DNA from: Psychrobacter sp. P2G3
GTDB lineage: Bacteria > Pseudomonadota > Gammaproteobacteria > Pseudomonadales > Moraxellaceae
Reading direction: 5' to 3'
Length of the DNA: 64,000 nucleotides
Assembly: GCF_001593285.1 (NCBI RefSeq)
Contig: NZ_CP012529.1
Coordinates: 2,604,001 to 2,668,000 of the forward strand
In this document: one piece after another, positions 26,046 to 35,720 of the stretch
How positions within the stretch are numbered: the stretch's first letter is position 1
Layout: every line of letters begins with the position of its first letter
The notes under the pieces: model-generated
Seen by the model: only the letters and a program-made list of their open reading frames with translations
What the model was told of the DNA's origin: nothing
Databases searched by the model: none
Made by a program: the position numbers and the translations under genes

Positions 26046-26795
26046 TTATCCTTGAACGCTCTGCATCATCTGGCGACAGTAAGTGGCTAAATTTTCTGGT
26101 AAATCCTCTGGGCAGACACCGCACTGCTGGTTGCCAGGGACAGCATAGTCAATGAATTTTGGATACGATAGATTTAGGTTGCTCATGATGACCTTGAATT
26201 CTTCGAGTGTTATGTCCCCGCCAAGCCGTGGATTGCGCTTTTTTTCCTGAGCGATTGAAGATACAAAGCGCTCCTTATAGTCGTGCGCAGGATAGACCAG
26301 CGTGTCGTCTGGCAAAGAAAAAAGTTTCTGCCGCACAGATTTATACAGTGCATCGGCATCGCCGTTCTGGAAGTCGGTCCGACCACATCCATCGATAAGT
26401 AAAGCATCACCAGTGAACACCCGCTCATTATAGAGATACGCAAAATGCCCATCAGTGTGTCCCGGCGTATGCAATGGATGCAAGGTAATACCAGCAACCT
26501 GTAAAGGTTTTCCTTCTTCCAGCCCGACATCTACACACGGTAGACGGTCAAAGGCAGGTGCTGCAATCTTGCTACCGACAGCACGCTTCATTTCTAATGC
26601 TGCAGTAATATGGTCTGCATGAATATGCGTGTCAACTGTGTAAACCAAATCCAGCCCCAATCTATGGATTTCAGCCAAGTCACGATCCATGGTCGCTATG
26701 ACCGGATCAATCAGGATAGCCTGACCTGTATCCTCGTCCCCTAGCAGATAGGTATAAGTGCTAGAAAGGGGTTCGTACAATTGACGAAATATCAT
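26046..26795 (-). CDS. MBL-fold persulfide dioxygenase (ETHE1-like)
   Basis: A 249-residue metallo-beta-lactamase-fold protein. Motifs THIHADH (near 57), HTPGHTDGH (near 110) and TGDALLIDGCGRTDFQ (near 130) match ETHE1-type sulfur dioxygenases, which use one iron and glutathione persulfide to make sulfite. The DGCGRTDFQ stretch is diagnostic against glyoxalase II. The C-terminus carries an extra CGVC motif. Cytoplasmic. Sulfite produced could be exported by a TauE/SafE protein such as the one at 7270-8076, though they are far apart. Ribosome site AAGGA. Confidence 0.88.
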   Translation of the reverse strand: MIFRQLYEPLSSTYTYLLGDEDTGQAILIDPVIATMDRDLAEIHRLGLDLVYTVDTHIHADHITAALEMKRAVGSKIAAPAFDRLPCVDVGLEEGKPLQVAGITLHPLHTPGHTDGHFAYLYNERVFTGDALLIDGCGRTDFQNGDADALYKSVRQKLFSLPDDTLVYPAHDYKERFVSSIAQEKKRNPRLGGDITLEEFKVIMSNLNLSYPKFIDYAVPGNQQCGVCPEDLPENLATYCRQMMQSVQG

Positions 26796-26979
26796 GATTA
26801 TTCCTTATCTGATGTGGTGGATGATGCCCAACATACTGCTGATTGTACCCATGTTTTATATATTATGTTCTAACATAGTATATATAAAGCGTCATTCTGT
26901 ATGAGTTTTAGATAAAACTACCAAACTAAATTAGTTGATTGACACTTTATAACTTTATATTATCTACAAACATCATTGT

Positions 26980-27171
26980 TTATTCTAGCTCTTCGATAAG
27001 AGCTTGCATCTTAGCGATTTCACGTTTTTGCGCTTTAATAATATCGTCAGCGAGCTGTTGTACTCGTGGGTCTTCGATATCTGCTCTTGAGCTGGTCAAA
27101 ATGGCAATCGAGTGATGCTGTATCATCGCTTCCATCCAATCGACTTGATCAACAGTTGCTTGAGTGAGCTA
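26980..27171 (-). pseudogene. Truncated DUF305 domain gene
   Basis: The minus strand reads ATVDQVDWMEAMIQHHSIAI, then SRADIEDPRVQQLADDIIKA and finally KMQALIEELE before a stop. This is the C-terminal part of a DUF305 (ferritin-like, copper-associated) protein with its conserved QHH and DPRV motifs. Just upstream an in-frame TAG (27169-27171) interrupts it, and no start or N-terminal part is present. Intact relatives are about 150-200 residues. Confidence 0.85.
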
Positions 27172-27330
27172 TACAGGCATCGAACTGCAAGTGTTAGATA
27201 TGAATTTAATGACTAGGAAATCGACAGCATGGGTCATCACCATCGAGCTGTCTGATTAAAATCGCCCATGTTAGTTTCTACAATTTATTCATCATAGCTC
27301 ACTTTTTATAACTTTAATTGGAGTTTTAGA

Positions 27331-27558
27331 ATGCTAGTTAATCATCTTCCAACATTATTAGCTGAAAGAAGACCAAAAGTAGCGGATGCAGTTAGAGCGA
27401 CAGGTATAAGTAAAACCACTTTGCACAAAATTTATAACGATCAATCTACAAGAATTGATTTCGATACTATAGATAAGCTATGCAAATATTTAGAAGTAGA
27501 AGTTGGAGATATTTTTGAATATGTAGAAGAAAGTGAATCAGAAAATATTGAGAAATAG
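27331..27558 (+). CDS. Small Cro/CI-type HTH regulator
   Basis: A 75-residue XRE-type HTH protein: VADAVRATGISKTTLHKIYNDQSTRIDF forms the helix-turn-helix, and LCKYLEVEVGDIFEYVEE ends the domain as in YozG-like regulators. The acidic tail is short. GGAG precedes the ATG. It lies about 110 bp inside the right boundary repeat, where integrative elements usually keep integration and control genes, so it may be the last remaining regulator of the element. Confidence 0.85.
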   Translation: MLVNHLPTLLAERRPKVADAVRATGISKTTLHKIYNDQSTRIDFDTIDKLCKYLEVEVGDIFEYVEESESENIEK

Positions 27559-27623
27559 ACTTGAAGTTGAAAATTGAGGTAGAGGTCAAAAAGAAGGTTT
27601 ATGTTTTAGTAATTTTTGAGGGC

Positions 27624-27653
27624 TGGTCACGTTTTGGTCACCGTTTGGTCACC
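27624..27653. repeat. Three GGTCAC iterons beside the boundary repeat
   Basis: TGGTCAC at 27624-27630 and TTTGGTCACC at 27633-27642 and 27644-27653 form a short array with 11-bp spacing between the last two, 15 bp from the right direct repeat. The position suits arm-type sites for a tyrosine recombinase or excisionase, or the leftover end of an integrase gene. Confidence 0.45.
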
Positions 27654-27667
27654 GTCGCTTTTCTGGC

Positions 27668-27864
<197 letters not shown>

Positions 27865-28030
27865 ATTTAGGTTGAGCATTTTAGCAAGTTTTCGAGACTT
27901 TGCAAGTGTTTTCTATCTAAACTAGAAGTTATTATTCAAATAGACGTGATTTAACAGCTTGAACAACCTGATTATATAGTGAAAACCGTAATAAGCAATT
28001 ATGATGGACAACCTTAACCAAGCTAAATAC

Positions 28031-30283
28031 TTACAACAACCTACATACGTTTTCCTTAAGTTGTTTGAGTGCGCGCTGATATTTAGCATTACTCGCATCG
28101 AGCGTACTCAGTCGCCCATAGCGTAGTTGTCGGTAGTCTTGTTTAATGTTATCGATATGCTGTCGAGTGAATGTTAGGTTGTCTGCCATTAATATGTTAT
28201 CAGGCGCTGCTAGACTATCCGCTAGCCGATCAAGCCACGCTAATTGTCCTTCACTCTCATCACGAGCGAGTAACTTATCGTTTTTACTAATTCGTTTAGA
28301 CAATTTAGCCAACGGTAAATCTGCCGGATGCCAACGCTTACGTCGACGTTGCCATATTATCAGCACCAACACTGATATGACCACGATGGCACTGGCCGTT
28401 AACCAAACGATTTGTTGCATAAACGAGCTGATATTGAACCACTTTAGTAGCGAGCCTGCTTGCTTATCTTGATCGTAGCCAACAACATCTTTTTGCCAAT
28501 AATAGCTGGCTTGGTCAGACAAACGTCTGAGTGTTTGCAGCATCTGATACTGCTGGTAGCTAATCTGCGCGCCAGCACCATCGCCAAACAATGCCGCTCC
28601 TTGCGTTTGAGTTAATACGTCCATCCCTTGTTCAACACGCTCTGGCGCGACGAATGCAGTCGGGTCAACGCGTACCCACCCCTGACCGTCAAGCCATACT
28701 TCAGTCCATGCGTGAGCATCCATCTGCCGTACTTCCCACACGTTGCCACCGCGACTCAGCTCACCGCCTTGATAGCCAGCCACGACTCGCGCTGGAACGC
28801 CAGCCGCACGCATCATAAAAGTAAAACTTGAAGAATAATGCTCACAGAACCCTGCTTTGGTATCAAATAAAAACTCATCGATACGGTTATCATTTAGCCG
28901 TGGCGGCGATAACGTATAACGAAATTCCGTTTGATTAATCCAGCGCTCAAGCGCTTGCATATAGCGCACAGGATCAGAGCCTGATTGCGCAAACAGCTGC
29001 TGAGCAAGTGCACGCGCTTGCGGATTGCCATCGTTAGGTAGAGCCAAGTTAATACGACGAGAGGACTTATCAAGCACAGGGTCAATACGCATGGGCGCAA
29101 AACGTAGGACGTTATAACGTAGCTGCTGGGTAACAGGTAAGTCTTTTGATAAGGTAAATTCCGAGGTAACACTGACGTCTGTACGCTGGGTAAATGGATA
29201 ATCGAGTCCAAATAGCCAGTTTTGTTGAGTTGGCTCCAAGATAACTTCATAGTTATTGGGTGCAAGCTGTACTTCATCAGGAACGGTGGCAAGTGCTTGT
29301 TCAATCCATACAGGAATTTGCTTTGTAGGCTGCCACTGCTGCTGCGTGCTAAGATTAGGTCGCCATGTCACACCATCAAAGTCACTAAATACCAAACCAC
29401 GCCAGTACAGCTCATGTTGTGGTGGAGTTTCATCCGCAAACTCAACTCTAAAAGCAAGCGCGGTTGATTGACTTAGATTAGCGAAGTCACCAGGTGACAT
29501 ACTATCAGAGACGCCAGTTGTCGCCTGCTGCCCTGATAGTTGCACTGACCATAATGGCGGTAGCCGTGGAAAGAATAAAAACAGCACCACTAATAACGGT
29601 AGTGCCCCTACTCCTAATATGCCAAGTGTACGCAGGCGTCCATCACCGCGTATATTGCCATCATCATTAAGCGCAATAAATGCTAGCAAGATGACAATCG
29701 TACCTATGATGACCTCTAAAGTAGTGACTAATCCTTGATTCATCAAAAATAGCGCAGCAAGCACAAACAGTGATAAATTTAACACTACATAAGCATCACG
29801 GCGCTTATACAACTCCCAAAGCTTACTAATCAAGCACAGTACTAAAAATGCCACACCCATATCCAGACCAAAGCTTGTGTTATAAGTCAGCCACAAGCCT
29901 ACCAGTCCTAATAAAAACCCAAGCATTTGCATGCTTTGATACATGCGCTTGAGATGGCGCAGTTGCTTAAACCTCTGTTTAAACTTAGCTTTGATATAAG
30001 GCAGTTGGGCAATGATAGTGATTAAAGCAAAGACCATTAACCATAGTGGCAGATGAGCAGCATGGGGAAGGATTACGATAACCTGAGTCAGCAATACCCA
30101 ATAATAAGCCGGTAGCGCTAGCAATTTGCTATACCATTTTCTGTTTGGGTTATAGCTGTTATTAGCAGTATTTCCCAATGCTAGATTTTCAAAACTTGCA
30201 GGCGAGGTTACCGCTGCAAAAGCAGATGAGTTCGGCAAAGATATGTTAGAAGAAGGGTTGCGTGTGCGCTTAGAATCAATCAT
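28031..30283 (-). CDS. DUF3488/TgpA-type membrane transglutaminase-like protein
   Basis: About 750 residues from the ATG at 30283, which overlaps the upstream stop by 4 bp (ATGA); a longer frame begins at 30310. An N-terminal hydrophobic part with about seven membrane segments (DUF3488) is followed by a periplasmic transglutaminase core. The triad is in KAGFCEHYSSSFTFMMRAAG (Cys), MDAHAWTEVWL (His) and VRVDPT (Asp). A last membrane helix near residue 635 leads to a cytoplasmic DUF4129-like tail. It is in an operon with a MoxR ATPase and a DUF58 protein, the classic trio. The substrate is unknown; the pseudomonad homologue TgpA is essential. Confidence 0.9.
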   Translation of the reverse strand: MIDSKRTRNPSSNISLPNSSAFAAVTSPASFENLALGNTANNSYNPNRKWYSKLLALPAYYWVLLTQVIVILPHAAHLPLWLMVFALITIIAQLPYIKAKFKQRFKQLRHLKRMYQSMQMLGFLLGLVGLWLTYNTSFGLDMGVAFLVLCLISKLWELYKRRDAYVVLNLSLFVLAALFLMNQGLVTTLEVIIGTIVILLAFIALNDDGNIRGDGRLRTLGILGVGALPLLVVLFLFFPRLPPLWSVQLSGQQATTGVSDSMSPGDFANLSQSTALAFRVEFADETPPQHELYWRGLVFSDFDGVTWRPNLSTQQQWQPTKQIPVWIEQALATVPDEVQLAPNNYEVILEPTQQNWLFGLDYPFTQRTDVSVTSEFTLSKDLPVTQQLRYNVLRFAPMRIDPVLDKSSRRINLALPNDGNPQARALAQQLFAQSGSDPVRYMQALERWINQTEFRYTLSPPRLNDNRIDEFLFDTKAGFCEHYSSSFTFMMRAAGVPARVVAGYQGGELSRGGNVWEVRQMDAHAWTEVWLDGQGWVRVDPTAFVAPERVEQGMDVLTQTQGAALFGDGAGAQISYQQYQMLQTLRRLSDQASYYWQKDVVGYDQDKQAGSLLKWFNISSFMQQIVWLTASAIVVISVLVLIIWQRRRKRWHPADLPLAKLSKRISKNDKLLARDESEGQLAWLDRLADSLAAPDNILMADNLTFTRQHIDNIKQDYRQLRYGRLSTLDASNAKYQRALKQLKENVCRLL

Positions 30284-31368
30284 GACGACTGTGCCAACCG
30301 AAGCAAACACACTTGCGCAAATGCCTCGCCATGTCCAATCGCTGACTCTGTATGGCTCTCGTTAGGCAATTGCATGGTAAAGGGCACTCCAAGGCTGCCA
30401 AGCGTAATTGCGCCATGAGCCAGTTGCGCAAGCTTTTGTTCATGATGGGCAGCTGGCATATCGGCATAATCTAAAACCTGCTCTACTCCGACTGGATCAG
30501 CGAAATGCTTAGTAAGCATCCCCTGACCACGTGCCACATGCGCCCACGAGACTCTTGCTAGTGATTCGCCTTCGATGTAACTATCAAGACGCTCAAAATC
30601 ATCTTGGCCTTGGATATGTTGACTATACTGTCCACCCGTCGGCAAGTCATCTAAGCTTGCAGTCACATACTGCGTCTGCCAGTCAAAAGCCGATGGCTTT
30701 GGATAGACCCAAGCAGTGCGCGCAAAATAAACGTATGACCATGCGCGCATAATACCAAGCGGATAAACCGTACTGACTGTTAATCTAGGAAGCTCAAGCT
30801 GACCGCGTTTATAGGTAATAATAGGCAGACGAATAATTTGCTCACCTTGTACGCGCGGTAGCAGTACCTGCAGCTTGGGATCGTTATTAAGTAATTTACG
30901 GCTACGCTTGCTGTTGCGCTTATGGTCATGTTCGTTATTTTCTTGCTTATCCAACTGATGTTGCTCAAACCTAAACATCAATTGTCGTCTTGGTTGGCGA
31001 CTCTCACTACGCACTTGCAGGGTCACCCAAACTGGCGCCCCTACTTCTGCCATAGTTACTTCCAGCAATTGAACTTGCAGGCCAGATATGTGCAAAAAGG
31101 TCATATGAAAGCTAATCAGCCATATACTAATAAGGTAAAAACAAAGCCCCAAAACCAAGTTATTGCCATAGTTGATACCAGCAATAAAGGTAATCATCAA
31201 TAGTACAGCGAAAAGTAGCCCTTCACGTCGGAAGAAAATATAGACATTACGCAAGTTGAGAGTAGCACTATCACTCTTGGGAGCACGCTTAGCAAACCAG
31301 CGTGCCATTGCTCGTTTGATTGGCTGGGTCAGGGTACGTGGTGATAAGGTGCGCGGTAATACAGTCAT
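30280..31368 (-). CDS. DUF58 domain protein
   Basis: A 362-residue protein with two adjacent membrane segments (about residues 50-92, LLFAVLLMITFIAGINYGNN and LGLCFYLISIWLI) and a DUF58 (vWA-like) region that includes RVSWAHVARGQGMLTKHF near residue 275. It is the middle gene of MoxR-DUF58-transglutaminase and ends in an ATGA overlap with the next gene. The role is thought to be MoxR-assisted maturation of a periplasmic or membrane complex; not shown by sequence alone. A charged His/Lys/Asn-rich insertion (NNEHDHKRNSKRSRK) sits near residue 150. Confidence 0.88.
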   Translation of the reverse strand: MTVLPRTLSPRTLTQPIKRAMARWFAKRAPKSDSATLNLRNVYIFFRREGLLFAVLLMITFIAGINYGNNLVLGLCFYLISIWLISFHMTFLHISGLQVQLLEVTMAEVGAPVWVTLQVRSESRQPRRQLMFRFEQHQLDKQENNEHDHKRNSKRSRKLLNNDPKLQVLLPRVQGEQIIRLPIITYKRGQLELPRLTVSTVYPLGIMRAWSYVYFARTAWVYPKPSAFDWQTQYVTASLDDLPTGGQYSQHIQGQDDFERLDSYIEGESLARVSWAHVARGQGMLTKHFADPVGVEQVLDYADMPAAHHEQKLAQLAHGAITLGSLGVPFTMQLPNESHTESAIGHGEAFAQVCLLRLAQSS

Positions 31369-31426
31369 AGCTGCCTTGTCATTATGGTTAGCACTTAAAT
31401 AACTTTGCTTTCGTCCAAATTATTAT

Positions 31427-32467
31427 TTAAACAATTACCGTTACTTCATTGATAATCCGCTGAGCAATGGTCTGTGGTGCTTGCCCACCAACGACATGCG
31501 ATGGCACAAAGCGCTGACCTAACCTGTGGTCTGTAACAGCAGTAAATACTGCTTGAATATCCTCTGGTGATACCTCTTGATGACCTGACACATACGCATG
31601 AGCTTGTGCTGCGCGCTGCAGTGACAATACACCTCGCGGTGATAGCCCATGATACTCTTGGCTAATTCGGGTCTTTGCGACCAGACGCTGTAGATAATCC
31701 AGTACCACATCCGCGACATATACTTGTTGAACGCCTTGGCGTGCAAGCAGCACAGCATCCGTAGCAAGCATCGCATCTAAACTTGCGAGTAGCTCTCGAC
31801 GATCTTGACCTCGGAGCAATGCGCGCTCTGCTGTTGGCGAAGGATAACCAAGCGACAAGCACATCAAGAATCGATCCAATTGTGACTCAGGCAGCGGATA
31901 CGCACCCGCTTGCTGCATTGGGTTTTGGGTAGCAATGACGAAGAATGGCTGGGGTAAGCGATAGGTCTGGCCATCTTGGGTTACTTGGTGCTCTTCCATT
32001 GCTTCAAGTAAGGCACTTTGAGTTTTTGGGCTGGAGCGGTTAATTTCATCGGCAAGTAGTAGCTGAGTAAAGATAGGCCCTTTACGGAACTCAAAACTCT
32101 GCGTAGTTTGGTTATAGATACTCATACCCAAGATATCTGCTGGCAGCATATCGTTGGTAAATTGCACACGATTAAATGATAGGCCAAGTAGCTGCGCTAA
32201 ACCTTGTGCTAACGTCGTCTTGCCCATTCCCGGTAAATCTTGTAGCAGCAAATGCCCACCTGCCAGCACACAGCTAAGTGCAAGCTTAACCACTTGCGTC
32301 TTATCGAGCACCACTTGATTGAGCTGTACAAGCAATTGCGCCACTTGGCGTTGATTGGCTAAATAATCGGCAGTAGTATTGTTTGAATGCTCTAAACCAG
32401 AGTCTGACTCTAACTGAGATACCGTATTTTTATGAGATGATAAATCGTAAGCATGGCTTTGGTGCAT
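31427..32467 (-). CDS. MoxR family AAA+ ATPase
   Basis: A 346-residue AAA+ protein: Walker A in LPGMGKTTLAQ near residue 82, Walker B in LLLADEINRSSPKTQSALLEAM near 140, sensor 1 in VIATQNPMQQ, and the C-terminal lid with ISQEYHGLSPRGVLSLQRAAQA. The first 45 residues are a hydrophilic extension beyond the usual MoxR start, so translation could begin further in. It is the first gene of the trio with DUF58 and transglutaminase proteins; such ATPases act as chaperones for partner complexes. Confidence 0.92.
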   Translation of the reverse strand: MHQSHAYDLSSHKNTVSQLESDSGLEHSNNTTADYLANQRQVAQLLVQLNQVVLDKTQVVKLALSCVLAGGHLLLQDLPGMGKTTLAQGLAQLLGLSFNRVQFTNDMLPADILGMSIYNQTTQSFEFRKGPIFTQLLLADEINRSSPKTQSALLEAMEEHQVTQDGQTYRLPQPFFVIATQNPMQQAGAYPLPESQLDRFLMCLSLGYPSPTAERALLRGQDRRELLASLDAMLATDAVLLARQGVQQVYVADVVLDYLQRLVAKTRISQEYHGLSPRGVLSLQRAAQAHAYVSGHQEVSPEDIQAVFTAVTDHRLGQRFVPSHVVGGQAPQTIAQRIINEVTVIV

Positions 32468-32650
32468 AATAAACTACCAACTTGATTAGAGCATGCTTGA
32501 ATATTTACAGATAGACTCTGTCAGAGTTATGGTCAATATCAAATACACCCTATTATAATAAGGTTAAAAAGAGCAATCAAAAAGCGCTCTAATGGAAATA
32601 CGTAATATTAATTATAATAAAGATTAGGTAGAGTTATTAAAGGTTTGATA

Positions 32651-33196
32651 TCAGAAGCTTGCGGCTGGCTTGTTGTCCTCACCTGCTGGTATCTCGACGG
32701 CCTCATTGTTCATCTGCGTATGCTTAGCCTTTACCACTTGATTCCCATCGCTATCGACAGTAGGAGCGGCCATGCGTAAAGTAGACAGATAAGCGATAAC
32801 ATCGGCACGCTCATCGGCATCTGGCATCGGGTCTGACAACATCTTTGAATCTGGCATTGCTTTTTGAGCATCTGCAATATAAGGATCTAATGTTTCGGCA
32901 TCCCATAGCCAGCCTGAGCTTGTTAGTGCTGCACCATAGTCATAGTCTTCTAAGTTGGCAGCAGGCGCACCGTATATATTCATCAGTTGCGGGCCTTTTT
33001 TATTACTTCCCGGGTTTAACTGATGGCACTGGCCGCAAGCCTCTTCATAGATGATAGCGCCATTATCAGCATCCCCTTCGCTATACACTGGTAAGGTTAC
33101 AGGATCTCGATAATCAGGTGGCGTACGCTCACAAGCAGCGAGCGAAAACGTTGCAATTAATATACCACCGAGTGCAATATTGACGTTAATAGGCAT
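32651..33196 (-). CDS. Class I cytochrome c, lipoprotein
   Basis: A 181-residue protein. The N-terminus is a lipoprotein signal with lipobox SLAAC at residues 18-22. One haem c site, CGQCHQ, follows near residue 54, with an axial Met in KAMPDSKML or PMPDAD, and the fold ends DVIAYLSTLR near residue 142. The remaining 40 residues are a polar tail. It would sit on the periplasmic face of the inner membrane or on the outer membrane and carry electrons. No partner dehydrogenase or oxidase is adjacent. Confidence 0.85.
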   Translation of the reverse strand: MPINVNIALGGILIATFSLAACERTPPDYRDPVTLPVYSEGDADNGAIIYEEACGQCHQLNPGSNKKGPQLMNIYGAPAANLEDYDYGAALTSSGWLWDAETLDPYIADAQKAMPDSKMLSDPMPDADERADVIAYLSTLRMAAPTVDSDGNQVVKAKHTQMNNEAVEIPAGEDNKPAASF

Positions 33197-33418
33197 ATTT
33201 ATATATTCTTTAGATTTATTGATTGAGGGGGCTTTATAAGCGTGTGAGGATGATAGCAGACGTGTAGCGATAATGCAGAAATGTTGGTACGCTCTGAGAT
33301 GCTGAGCGTACGCTGTTAAATTACATCGAAACTTAATAGCTAATTTTTATGATCTAGAGGGTTTCTGCTCTTTAGACAGTTTCTCTTTAAATACCATTTT
33401 TCTTAAACAACGATCTTC
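33197..33418. other. Intergenic
   Basis: About 220 bp with no gene seen. TTCTTAAACAACG occurs twice in tandem around 33400-33428, overlapping the end of the downstream gene. Confidence 0.3.
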
Positions 33419-35503
33419 TTAAACAACGTTCATCGTTTTATTTGGCATCTCTAAATAATAGCCTTGCAAGTAACGCGCACCGACACTCCATGACACTGAC
33501 ATCGTAGCGGCCTCTTCAATATAAGGCATCAACACATCAATATTAAGCTCATTAGTGCGAACAATCAGAGATTTAATGGCATCCAAATTATCAGGTTTAC
33601 TGATCTCATTGACATATTCACGAGCCAAGCGTGTCATATCAGGCTGCACGAATTCAGCAATTTCAATTGATTTTGCCGAGGTGCCAAAGTTATGAATACC
33701 TACTTGACAACTAATATCGCTCAGAGCTGCAAACTGAGATTTGGCAATCGTAAGGTGATTGGCCACATCTTGCTCATTAAACTGCAGTGTTAAGGCTCCT
33801 GATACGCCGCCCACTGCTTTAATTAGCTGACTGGCCACACTAGGCAGTTTTTTATCTATCAATGAGGCACTGGTCAACTGGACTAAGATGCGCGCTTCGG
33901 GGTGAGTCTTGCGCACCTCATTTAACTGTTTACAAGCATTGATCAATATCCAGCGGTCTATTTTTTCGCGCAAATGGTGTGTTTTTGCAACTGTCATAAA
34001 TTTGTCAGGTGTCAACACAGTATTATCAGCGTCGGCTAATGGCAGGCGCAGATAAACTTCAAAAAAGTCACTGCGATCTTGATTGATATCATAAATTGGC
34101 TGGAAGAAAAGCTCAAAGCGGTTGTGAGTGATGGCGCTTACTAAGTACTCGGCTAAAGCACTATCATCACTGTTCGCATGCTCACTTGGATCATACAGAT
34201 GATAAGCATTACCGTGGTTTGCAGTCTCAATTCTAATATGATTAATCGCATCAATAGCACGCTCGAGCAATATTTGCGGCTCGGCAGCGTTAGTGTCCAT
34301 TTTGACAATACCAATACTGACTGTTGTATTAGTCGTGCGTTCATCAACTTCAATGAGCATATCACTGATATGCTGACGAACACTCTCAGCGAGCTCGATA
34401 AGTGCCTGAGACGATAAACCTTCAACTAGAACGGTAAATGCCGTATCACTAAAGCGGCTAATATGACCATCTGCTACTGTCTGCTCCAGCATACGAGCCA
34501 CTTGCTGAACGGTGGCATCTACTCCTTGCAAACCTAAGCTACTACTGATTTTACCAATATTATCTAGCTGTATATATAATAAGCCTGCACTCACCTTACC
34601 TTCTAGCACTGATTGGTGTAAAGCCTCAAAACGTTCTTCAAAGCCGCGACGGTTATTAAGTCCTGTTAGGCTATCTTGGCGTTCAGCTACTGCTAAACGT
34701 TTAGCAATCTCAGCACTGTTATTATTATTTTGCTGAATGATAATTTGGGTAACTGGCTCACCATCCAAGGTAGCTGCTGCTAACTGTAGCTTGGCCTCAA
34801 AAGTGCTACCGTCCATACGCTTACTTTCAAAATTGAATTCAACTTGCTCTCGATTACCTTTATCGAACTGACGTAAAAACTCTTTAAAGCCTTTAACGTT
34901 GTCTTTTCCTGCGATAAAATCAATGACTGGCAAACCGATAATATCATCCATCGATTCAAAATTGAATAATTGTAGATAAGGGTCATTGGCAAAGATATGG
35001 ATCCCTTGATCAATGTAGGCAACGGCACTTTTAGAGTTCTTAATCAAAATATTGGCACGCTGCTCTGCTTCAGAGAGTACATAGCGCAAGGTATTCAGCT
35101 GTCGCAGACTACGTAAGTTAGCATGTTGCAGGCAGATGGCCATTACCACTTGCACTTCTTTTTCTGCTAACAGTGCCTTTACCATCACCCCATCAATGAC
35201 TGCTGGCAAACCATCATCGTTGCGGCCAGTGCCTGCCATCTCATCACTCATAAGCCCAATTATAGGCAAATCAAGGTTTTGTTCCTGCACAATACCGACC
35301 ACATCAGTGAAGCTCAAATCATAGGCACGCCCAAACACTAAAACATCCCACTGGTGGCGCAGTGACTTTAGCAGCTCTTCTTTATCGTCTAGGAATCCTA
35401 AATTAACCTCATCATAATAAGCAGATAATAAACTGACTAAACGCTCAGCATATAGCTGATCTTCGTCTATAACCAACAGATTTAAGATAGATTTGGTTCG
35501 CAT
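33419..35503 (-). CDS. FimX-like REC-PAS-GGDEF-EAL protein, degenerate
   Basis: A 694-residue protein with the order of Pseudomonas FimX (691 residues): a receiver-like domain (8-130) where the phospho-Asp position reads LVFGRAYD; a PAS domain (about 150-265); a GGDEF domain (about 280-430) whose active site is RFSDTAFTVLVEG instead of GGDEF; and an EAL domain (about 445-690) where EAL is replaced by EVY (FFEVYLRLP). It should therefore bind c-di-GMP through the EAL pocket without making or cleaving it, and act in type IV pilus assembly and twitching. No pil genes are adjacent. Confidence 0.82.
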   Translation of the reverse strand: MRTKSILNLLVIDEDQLYAERLVSLLSAYYDEVNLGFLDDKEELLKSLRHQWDVLVFGRAYDLSFTDVVGIVQEQNLDLPIIGLMSDEMAGTGRNDDGLPAVIDGVMVKALLAEKEVQVVMAICLQHANLRSLRQLNTLRYVLSEAEQRANILIKNSKSAVAYIDQGIHIFANDPYLQLFNFESMDDIIGLPVIDFIAGKDNVKGFKEFLRQFDKGNREQVEFNFESKRMDGSTFEAKLQLAAATLDGEPVTQIIIQQNNNNSAEIAKRLAVAERQDSLTGLNNRRGFEERFEALHQSVLEGKVSAGLLYIQLDNIGKISSSLGLQGVDATVQQVARMLEQTVADGHISRFSDTAFTVLVEGLSSQALIELAESVRQHISDMLIEVDERTTNTTVSIGIVKMDTNAAEPQILLERAIDAINHIRIETANHGNAYHLYDPSEHANSDDSALAEYLVSAITHNRFELFFQPIYDINQDRSDFFEVYLRLPLADADNTVLTPDKFMTVAKTHHLREKIDRWILINACKQLNEVRKTHPEARILVQLTSASLIDKKLPSVASQLIKAVGGVSGALTLQFNEQDVANHLTIAKSQFAALSDISCQVGIHNFGTSAKSIEIAEFVQPDMTRLAREYVNEISKPDNLDAIKSLIVRTNELNIDVLMPYIEEAATMSVSWSVGARYLQGYYLEMPNKTMNVV

Positions 35504-35720
35504 AATAGGCCTTTTTATTCTTATAATCGTGATTATAGTATACTATATTACAATAACACTTAAGCAATACTTAACTAACGAATAGTGCCAGCTAGTTAAC
35601 TACTATTAACCACAATTTATAAATTATGATTTAAAATAACCGACTCTCCAGTTACTTACAATCAAAAATTACTCGCAATCAAATTTGCGTAAAAATGTGG
35701 ATTGTATCAGCCTTACTCAA

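Noticed and set aside
27559-27667. Integrase gene at the tRNA end of the island
   Set aside because: No frame with tyrosine-recombinase motifs is present here or elsewhere in 5696-27667; only short iterons remain.
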